A stretch of 43,479 bases of DNA from a virus. Positions within the stretch are counted from its first letter, which is position 1; each line of letters begins with the position of its first letter. Positions 38,932 through 43,479 of this stretch are shown here, in pieces. Under the pieces are notes generated by a model that had not been told where the DNA came from, did not search any database, and saw nothing but the letters and a program-made list of their open reading frames with translations. The DNA is taken from positions 1 to 43,479 of IMG/VR virus record IMGVR_UViG_3300044629_000619. One strand, given 5' to 3'. The position numbers were made by a program, and so were the translations under genes.

Positions 38932-39165
38932 GTGATCGCGTACGCGCATTTTCGCCGTGGCGGTGCCGAGGGGCGCGAGCCGATCGCCGCCCCCGACGAC
39001 ATTGCGTCGATCGCCAAAAACTACACAGCCTCGCAGCAATTCTGGGGGAAGGTGACGAGCAAGCGGCCGCAACCGACGAACACCGCCGACATCGAGCTCG
39101 TGGCTTTCCAACTGGGCTGCTCCGTAGAGGCCGCCCGCCGTGCCATCAAATTCGGGTTGATCTGA
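38932..39165 (+). CDS. Hypothetical protein, 77 aa
   Basis: GTG 38932. MIAYAHFRRGGAEGREPIAA, DDIASIAKNYTASQQFWGKV, NTADIELVAFQLGCSVEAAR, RAIKFGLI. C-terminal half looks helix-turn-helix-like but without a strong score by eye. Possible late regulator or virion accessory. Unknown. Confidence 0.55.
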   Translation: MIAYAHFRRGGAEGREPIAAPDDIASIAKNYTASQQFWGKVTSKRPQPTNTADIELVAFQLGCSVEAARRAIKFGLI

Positions 39166-39166
39166 T

Positions 39167-39700
39167 ATGGCCGACACCGTCACCGACGCACTGACAGGCT
39201 CGCTGCGGACCACGCTCCAGTGGAACCGCACCGACACGCAAGAGGTCGGGACGGTGGTCAACCGCCGCACGGCGAGCGGCACCTACACGATCACCGACGG
39301 CGACGGCCCCGGCGAGGCGGACCTTGTGTTTGCCGATCAGCGGACGATCCCGGCCAACTCAATCGAGACGTTCGACCTCCTGAACCTCTCGCAACAGGCG
39401 CTCGGCGTTACGGTGCCGTTTGTGTTTCGCCAACTGCGGGTAGTCCGCCTCGTCAACGAATCCACCACGCCCGGCCGCCGGCTCTTGGTGGGCGTCGATC
39501 CCGGCCGCCCAACTGCCGTATACGCCGCCGAGGTCGGGCCGGGCTCCGAATGGTGTGCCGTAAATCAGACCGACGCATGGGTCGTGACGGCCGCCAACTC
39601 GACGATCCGCATCTCGAATCCCAACGCGGCGGCGGTGACGTACTCGCTGTTTCTGATCGGCACCTCTACGGCAGCGCCAGGGAGCGGCAGTGGCAGCTAG
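39167..39700 (+). CDS. Virion-like beta protein, paralogue A
   Basis: 177 residues. LTGSLRTTLQWNRTDTQEVG, GTYTITDGDGPGEADLVFAD, QRTIPANSIETFDLLNLSQQ, VRLVNESTTPGRRLLVGVD, NSTIRISNPNAAAVTYSLFL. All-beta, no signal peptide. The next gene has the same order of motifs, so the two are paralogues. Location between DUF6378 and lysis genes suggests a late structural or secreted protein. Confidence 0.6.
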   Translation: MADTVTDALTGSLRTTLQWNRTDTQEVGTVVNRRTASGTYTITDGDGPGEADLVFADQRTIPANSIETFDLLNLSQQALGVTVPFVFRQLRVVRLVNESTTPGRRLLVGVDPGRPTAVYAAEVGPGSEWCAVNQTDAWVVTAANSTIRISNPNAAAVTYSLFLIGTSTAAPGSGSGS

Positions 39701-40187
39701 TTTTTCGCTCGCCGGAACGCTGCGGGTCGTGCCGTCGTGGGTCGACGAGCTCTCGACGACCGCCCTCACCGATTCGGTGACGGCCTTGATCCCGTTCACG
39801 CTCACCGACGGCACGGCCGCCGGCCAGGCAAACGGCTACTACAAGGACGTGATCACGATCGCGGCCGGCGCCACGGCCAACGTCGACCTCCGAGCCCTGC
39901 CGCTCGTGTTCATGGGCGGCACGGGCACGCTCTCGCTCGCGAGCGTCAAGGTGCTGCTCATCCGCAACCGCTCGACGACCGCCAGCCTCTCGGCCGGCGT
40001 GAGCGTTACCAACCGATGGACCGCCCTCTCCGCGGACTCGATCGCCATCGGCCCCGAGGGCGTGCTCTACACGACGCACCTCGGCACGGGCCTCGCGACG
40101 ACCACCACCAACAAGGTGATCGCCATCACCAACAACGGGGCCGCCGCGGCCGATCTCGAACTCTACATCGTCGGGGTGAAAACATGA
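39690..40187 (+). CDS. Virion-like beta protein, paralogue B
   Basis: 165 residues, GTG 39690 with GGGAG upstream, overlapping paralogue A by 11 bp. SLAGTLRVVPSWVDELSTTA, IPFTLTDGTAAGQANGYYKD, ITIAAGATANVDLRALPLVF, VKVLLIRNRSTTASLSAGVS, ITNNGAAAADLELYIVGVKT. Each block lines up with one in paralogue A. ATGA-coupled to the membrane-protein block. Confidence 0.6.
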   Translation: MAASFSLAGTLRVVPSWVDELSTTALTDSVTALIPFTLTDGTAAGQANGYYKDVITIAAGATANVDLRALPLVFMGGTGTLSLASVKVLLIRNRSTTASLSAGVSVTNRWTALSADSIAIGPEGVLYTTHLGTGLATTTTNKVIAITNNGAAAADLELYIVGVKT

Positions 40188-40558
40188 TCTCATCCGCACC
40201 GATCGCCGCTACGACTGATCTCCTCTCGCTCGCCGACAAGGTGCGAGCGTTCGTGGCGACCGCCAAGAGCGCCGCCTCTGGTGGCCTTACGGTCTCGGAG
40301 TTTGCCGAGCTCACCGTCTCGCTCCTCAAGATCGCTATGGCCGCAGCCGACGCCATCCCGGTCGACGGGGCCGACCGCAAGGTCTTCGTCTTGAACGCCG
40401 TCGGGCTCCTCTTCGACAGCGTGGCCGACAAGGCGATCCCGATCGCGGCGTGGCCCGTCTGGCTGATCGTCAAGCCCGCCGCCCGCCAACTGCTCCTCCT
40501 CGTCGCCTCGGGTGCGATTGAATCTCTGTTGCCGCTGGTCAGAAAGGCCGCCGCATGA
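40184..40558 (+). CDS. Small protein with C-terminal hydrophobic segment, possible holin
   Basis: 124 residues. N-terminal two thirds soluble helical (TTDLLSLADKVRAFVATAKS, GLTVSEFAELTVSLLKIAMA); residues about 88-118 hydrophobic (IPIAAWPVWLIVKPAARQLL, LLVASGAIESLLPLV). First gene of a block of membrane proteins preceding the papain-like protein, so it may be a holin or anchoring factor. ATGA overlaps both ways. Confidence 0.55.
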   Translation: MISSAPIAATTDLLSLADKVRAFVATAKSAASGGLTVSEFAELTVSLLKIAMAAADAIPVDGADRKVFVLNAVGLLFDSVADKAIPIAAWPVWLIVKPAARQLLLLVASGAIESLLPLVRKAAA

Positions 40559-40809
40559 TCTACGTCGTTCTCCTCGGGGCCGCCGCCGCCCTGCTCTTCG
40601 GTCCGTCCGCGTGGAAGGCCCGGCCCGTGATCCTCGGGCCGTCGGAGGCGGCGACGAAGCCGCCGCACCTCGCCCCGACCTATCAGACGGCAATCGCCGA
40701 CCTCGCCCACGTCCGCCTCCGCCTGGTGCAGACGAAGGCCCTCGACGAGACGGCCAAGAAGGCGATCGACACGCTCACGCTGGCCCTCGTGGCCGGGAGC
40801 GACGCATGA
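40555..40809 (+). CDS. Small membrane protein, 84 aa
   Basis: N-terminal transmembrane helix MIYVVLLGAAAALLFGPSAW, then a soluble helical tail (TAIADLAHVRLRLVQTKALD, KKAIDTLTLALVAG). One membrane span with a coiled tail resembles inner-membrane spanins or holin accessories. ATGA-coupled on both sides in the lysis block. Confidence 0.6.
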   Translation: MIYVVLLGAAAALLFGPSAWKARPVILGPSEAATKPPHLAPTYQTAIADLAHVRLRLVQTKALDETAKKAIDTLTLALVAGSDA

Positions 40810-41267
40810 GCGACCGTGCCCGCTATACGCTCGCGGCCTGCCTCGTAGCCGGGTGTTTCTTGGCGTGGGCACTGGAGGGCCGCAGCGGCCCCACGCCGGC
40901 CCCGCAGCCCGACGGCGGGCTCTCGATGCGTGGGTTGTTCATCGGCCCAGAGGCGGCCGCTGACGCGGCCAAACTCGCGGCCCTCTGCGACGAGCTCGCC
41001 GAGTGCATCCAGGCGGACGGCGATCGCGAGGGCGGGCCGCGTCTGAAATCCGGCGTGGCGTTTGACGACCTCCGGGTCGCCGCCCGCGAGGCCCGGCTCC
41101 GCGGCGACTCCATTGGCGCCCGCCAACCGCACGTCAAGAAAGCGATCAACGACTACCTCGACAAGGCCGTCGGCACCTCGGGCGGCCCGGTCGGGCCGGA
41201 GGAGCGGTCGAAGTGGGTGGCAGCGTATCGCGAGCTCGGGAGGGCGTGCTCAGATGCGGCACGATGA
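40806..41267 (+). CDS. Membrane-anchored protein, 153 aa
   Basis: N-terminal anchor YTLAACLVAGCFLAWALEGR (a CFLAW cysteine could mark a lipobox-like variant), Pro-rich linker, then a helical soluble part (AAADAAKLAALCDELAECIQ, RVAAREARLRGDSIGARQPH, KKAINDYLDKAVG). Likely periplasmic; candidate spanin component or lysis regulator. Overlaps the papain-like gene by 14 bp. Confidence 0.6.
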   Translation: MSDRARYTLAACLVAGCFLAWALEGRSGPTPAPQPDGGLSMRGLFIGPEAAADAAKLAALCDELAECIQADGDREGGPRLKSGVAFDDLRVAAREARLRGDSIGARQPHVKKAINDYLDKAVGTSGGPVGPEERSKWVAAYRELGRACSDAAR

Positions 41268-42372
41268 CGCCTACCGATCCTGGCGGATCTTCGCCGCTAC
41301 GGTGCTCCTGTCCGTGGCGGCGGTGATCGCGGCCCGGTCGTGGGTGACGCTGGAGAACAGCGTCGGCGGGCGGTTTGGGTACACGCCGGATCCCGAGGGG
41401 GCGCGTGCCTTCCTGGCCGAGCTTGGCAACGAGCGTTTCTTTTCGCAGGCCGCCCCCGAGGCGATGCAAAAGGCTGCCGGCCGCGACACGTTTCTATACC
41501 GGGCCATGCAGCGTGCCCACCAGGCCCGCTACGGCAAGCCCTTTGTATGCGGCAAGCAACTCAACGGCTCATGCGTCGCGTGGGGTGCCATGCACGCGGT
41601 CTGGATCGCTGAGGCGATCGACTGGGAGTTGGGCAAGGCGAGCGAGCCGCCCCTCGCCCCGAGCACCGAAGCGATCTACGGCGGGAGTCGCTGCGAAGCC
41701 AGGGGCAAGACGTTTGCAGGCTGGTCGGACGGGTCCACGGGATTCGCCGCCGCGAAATGGTTGCGAGAGTGGGGCGTCGTGTACCGCAAGACATACCCAA
41801 GCGTCGACCTCACCACCTACGACGCCAAACTCGAAAAGGATTGGGGAGCCTATGGCTGCGGAGGCCAGGCGGACGGCGGCAAGATGGACGCCGAGGCCAA
41901 GCGGCACCCATGCCGGCACGTCGTGGCCGTCCGAAACTGGGCCGAGCTCACGGCCGCGATCGAGGCGGGCTTTCCGGTGACGCTGGCAAGCTCCCAAGGC
42001 TTTTCCTCAACGCTTGGTCCGAGCGGCATCGCCGAGGCTCAAGGCACATGGATGCACCAGATGGTAGCGGTCGGCGTCCGCTACAAGGCCAACGGTGCCC
42101 CCGACGATCTGATCGCGATCCTCAACTCTTGGGGGCCGAATTGGATCGGCCCGCAGACTAATCGCTACCCCGACGACCTGCCGGCCGGCGCCTTCTGGGC
42201 ACGCCGCCGCGTCGTTGAGGGAATGCTCGGCGACGCCTGGGCTATCGGCTCCGTCGAGACCGGGTTTAAGTGGCGCGACATTCACCACGGCGACTGGCTC
42301 GCGCCGGCCGTTGACACGCTCACGCGGCTCCCGATCCGCAATCCGTTCCTCGATTTCTCGTTGGGGCTCTAA
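41254..42372 (+). CDS. Membrane-anchored papain-like cysteine peptidase (candidate endolysin)
   Basis: 372 residues. GGGAGGG precedes ATG 41254. Hydrophobic helix at about 12-28 (IFAATVLLSVAAVIAAR) acts as signal-anchor. Catalytic pattern of C1-type peptidases: C107 in LNGSCVAWGAMHAVW, H268 in GTWMHQMVAVGVRY, N291 in AILNSWGPNW (papain N-S-W-G), with GAFWARR after it. Position at the end of the membrane block and the lack of any other lysin make it the best candidate for cell-wall or envelope hydrolysis, perhaps as a SAR-type protein. The substrate, peptide crosslink or surface protein, is unknown. Confidence 0.75.
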   Translation: MRHDDAYRSWRIFAATVLLSVAAVIAARSWVTLENSVGGRFGYTPDPEGARAFLAELGNERFFSQAAPEAMQKAAGRDTFLYRAMQRAHQARYGKPFVCGKQLNGSCVAWGAMHAVWIAEAIDWELGKASEPPLAPSTEAIYGGSRCEARGKTFAGWSDGSTGFAAAKWLREWGVVYRKTYPSVDLTTYDAKLEKDWGAYGCGGQADGGKMDAEAKRHPCRHVVAVRNWAELTAAIEAGFPVTLASSQGFSSTLGPSGIAEAQGTWMHQMVAVGVRYKANGAPDDLIAILNSWGPNWIGPQTNRYPDDLPAGAFWARRRVVEGMLGDAWAIGSVETGFKWRDIHHGDWLAPAVDTLTRLPIRNPFLDFSLGL

Positions 42373-42633
42373 ATGACGCTGACCAATCGCCAACTCGTGA
42401 TTCTCTGCATTGCTTGCATGGCCGCCGGGTGGTGGCTGTCGAGCTCGCCGGCCTCGCCGGTCAACCCGAGGCCGCAGCCCGACCGCCCTGTTCTTCGGTG
42501 GATCGCCCGCGCCGCCAAGAGCTTCCTATGGATCGCCCTCGTGGCCGAAAAGCCGCCTGAGGAATCGCACCTCGTACACGCCCGCGTGGGCGACGACGGT
42601 CAACCGCTCCTCGACCACTCCCGAGGCTGGTAG
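42373..42633 (+). CDS. Small membrane protein, 86 aa
   Basis: Starts directly after the peptidase stop. Membrane helix LVILCIACMAAGWWLSSSPA (about 8-27), Pro-rich stretch, second amphipathic part (LRWIARAAKSFLWIALVAEK), and an acidic end (HARVGDDGQPLLDHSRGW). One or two spans; candidate holin for the peptidase. Its last 21 codons (with the stop) are repeated at bases 1-63. Confidence 0.65.
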   Translation: MTLTNRQLVILCIACMAAGWWLSSSPASPVNPRPQPDRPVLRWIARAAKSFLWIALVAEKPPEESHLVHARVGDDGQPLLDHSRGW

Positions 42634-42635
42634 CC

Positions 42636-42968
42636 ATGTGGCGTTCATTCCTCGCATTCCTCGCCAGCCTCGCGGCCGAGCCCGCCGCGATCGACCAAGA
42701 GCAGCCCCGCGCCGCTGCGGCCGTGGCCGTGGCCTACGCCGGCTTTGCGGTCGAGGCCCCCGCCCCTGCCCCGACGCCGGCCCCCGGCAAGTGCTGTAGC
42801 GACTGCGGCGGACGCGGCTATGTCGTCCACGGCGACGGCCACCGGACGCCGTGCCCGTGCCCGCCGTCGTGCCCGTGCAAGAAGGGGACCGGGTGCCCCG
42901 ATGGCAAATGCGTTTCGGGGGCGTCGCCCGCGACTGCTTCACCGGCCAAGCCCACGGGCGGGAGGTGA
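42636..42968 (+). CDS. Cys-rich small protein, second copy
   Basis: Same 110-residue protein as 66-398 with three changes: I to V in GYIVHG, A to P in CPAS, A to T in KKGAGC. All nine cysteines are kept, supporting a structural, metal-binding role. This copy sits in its complete context after the membrane protein, with 2 bp between stop and start. Confidence 0.8.
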   Translation: MWRSFLAFLASLAAEPAAIDQEQPRAAAAVAVAYAGFAVEAPAPAPTPAPGKCCSDCGGRGYVVHGDGHRTPCPCPPSCPCKKGTGCPDGKCVSGASPATASPAKPTGGR

Positions 42969-42970
42969 CG

Positions 42971-43366
42971 GTGGGCGACGCTCTCGACACGCTGACGCTG
43001 GAGGGGCTGCGGGCGACCGTCCGCGAGTTCATCGGGCCGTCGGGTGCCACCCTGGAGCACACCTGCGACGTGATCGTCGATGAGATTTGCCGGCAGTGGC
43101 CGGAGCGGACGATGGCCGACTACGCTCGCAAGGTCGACTCCGCCGCTATCGGCGGGAAGATCCTCGACGCGCTGCCGGTGATCACGGCCAGGGTCCGCGA
43201 GCAGATCGAGGCCCGGTGGGGGATCAAGCCTAGCCACACAGCGGCCCTCGACCTCGTGCTCCGCGGGTGCGTGATCGAGTATGCGAACCTCTGGTTTGCG
43301 TCCGCCGAGAATCGGATCGCGATGAGGTCGATCATCGCGGTGGTGCGGCACGCTCGGCGAGCCTAG
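42971..43366 (+). CDS. Conserved hypothetical protein, second copy
   Basis: Copy of the 131-residue protein at 401-796, start GTG with GGAGG five bases before. It differs at two residues (N to A, I to L) despite some 20 nucleotide changes, most of them synonymous: clear purifying selection on an unknown protein. Confidence 0.8.
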   Translation: MGDALDTLTLEGLRATVREFIGPSGATLEHTCDVIVDEICRQWPERTMADYARKVDSAAIGGKILDALPVITARVREQIEARWGIKPSHTAALDLVLRGCVIEYANLWFASAENRIAMRSIIAVVRHARRA

Positions 43367-43479
43367 CCGACCAACTGGCCGACGATCTTGATCGCGGCGT
43401 CGATGCCGCCGGCGATCGTCTGGGCGAGGTCGCTGTCGCTGCCGAGCTCCTGGCCGACGCGGACCCAGAGCAAAGATTC
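43363..43479 (-). CDS. Small hypothetical protein, second copy (partial)
   Basis: C-terminal 38 codons plus stop of the leftward 47-residue protein seen complete at 793-936; the window ends before its start codon. The CTAG stop interlock (43363-43366) with the rightward gene is preserved. Confidence 0.65.
   Translation of the reverse strand, partial: ESLLWVRVGQELGSDSDLAQTIAGGIDAAIKIVGQLVG

Larger units (their letters stand above)
42571..43479. repeat. Right copy of the terminal redundancy
   Basis: Copy of 1-909 with about 31 substitutions and no indels. It ends within the leftward 47-aa gene, so the repeat limits are set by the contig ends and not by a genetic boundary. Confidence 0.9.

Overview
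The window reads as one near-complete genome of a temperate, long-tailed (siphovirus-type) bacteriophage. Its first 909 bases recur at its end (42571-43479) at about 96.6% identity, by my hand count of about 31 mismatches. The underlying unit is therefore about 42,570 bp and was probably circular or circularly permuted; the mismatches suggest two co-assembled strain variants. DNA is GC-rich (codon third positions mostly G/C), genes are packed with ATGA/GTGA/TAATG overlaps, and almost everything runs rightward. The host cannot be read directly. High GC, Shine-Dalgarno-less starts, a CsrA homologue and a tRNA-Arg(ACG) attachment site fit a GC-rich bacterium. Planctomycetota is my guess, not a result.

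Layout. 1-936: end of the lysis/late region. 793-2593 (minus strand): small leftward genes, an excisionase-like HTH protein and a tyrosine integrase. 2717-2783: probable attP carrying the 3' part of a tRNA-Arg(ACG) gene inside a long dyad. 2853-3305: XRE-type regulator and a promoter bracketed by a 10-bp inverted repeat, the probable lysogeny switch. 3305-8990: early/replication operon with small HTH proteins, CsrA, a Sak4-like ATPase with an SSB-like partner, a second tyrosine recombinase, a winged-helix protein, a replication initiator with iteron-like repeats inside its gene, and a PD-(D/E)XK nuclease. 8991-9396: AT-rich non-coding island. 9397-16387: packaging and head (TerL, GNAT, gpW-like, lambda-type portal, protease-capsid fusion, DUF2190 decoration protein, head-tail joining). 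16387-19976: collagen-like, Gly-rich and lectin-like fibre genes. 20249-23642: an array of independently promoted cargo genes (two DNA methyltransferases, a PAPS-reductase-like protein, small unknowns) separated by repeated intergenic cassettes. 23643-26300: glycan enzymes (GH130-like propeller, SAM methyltransferase, GT2+TPR). 26297-35540: neck and tail. 35583-40187: glycosyltransferase, HExxH protein, metallophosphoesterase, DUF6378 protein, paralogous virion-like proteins. 40184-42968: membrane/lysis block with a membrane-anchored papain-like peptidase.

How it may work together. Integrase, attP and XRE/HTH regulators give a lysogeny module. CsrA probably adds post-transcriptional control: its own leader holds two hairpins with the ANGGAN hexaloop that CsrA proteins bind. 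Sak4-like ATPase, SSB-like protein and nuclease form a recombination set around the initiator. The cargo array could alter phage DNA against restriction, and four carbohydrate-related genes could decorate collagen-like virion fibres. Several monocistrons appear leaderless, with TAnnnT six to eight bases before the start codon.

Most notable points: the CsrA gene with built-in CsrA-type hairpins; the cargo array with a conserved GGGCATTTC-N18-TAGNNT-N6-ATG promoter; the dyad attP; an in-phase double -1 slippery site in the tail chaperone gene; a nested start inside the protease-capsid fusion with a 19-residue coupled ORF before it; and the papain-like candidate lysin.
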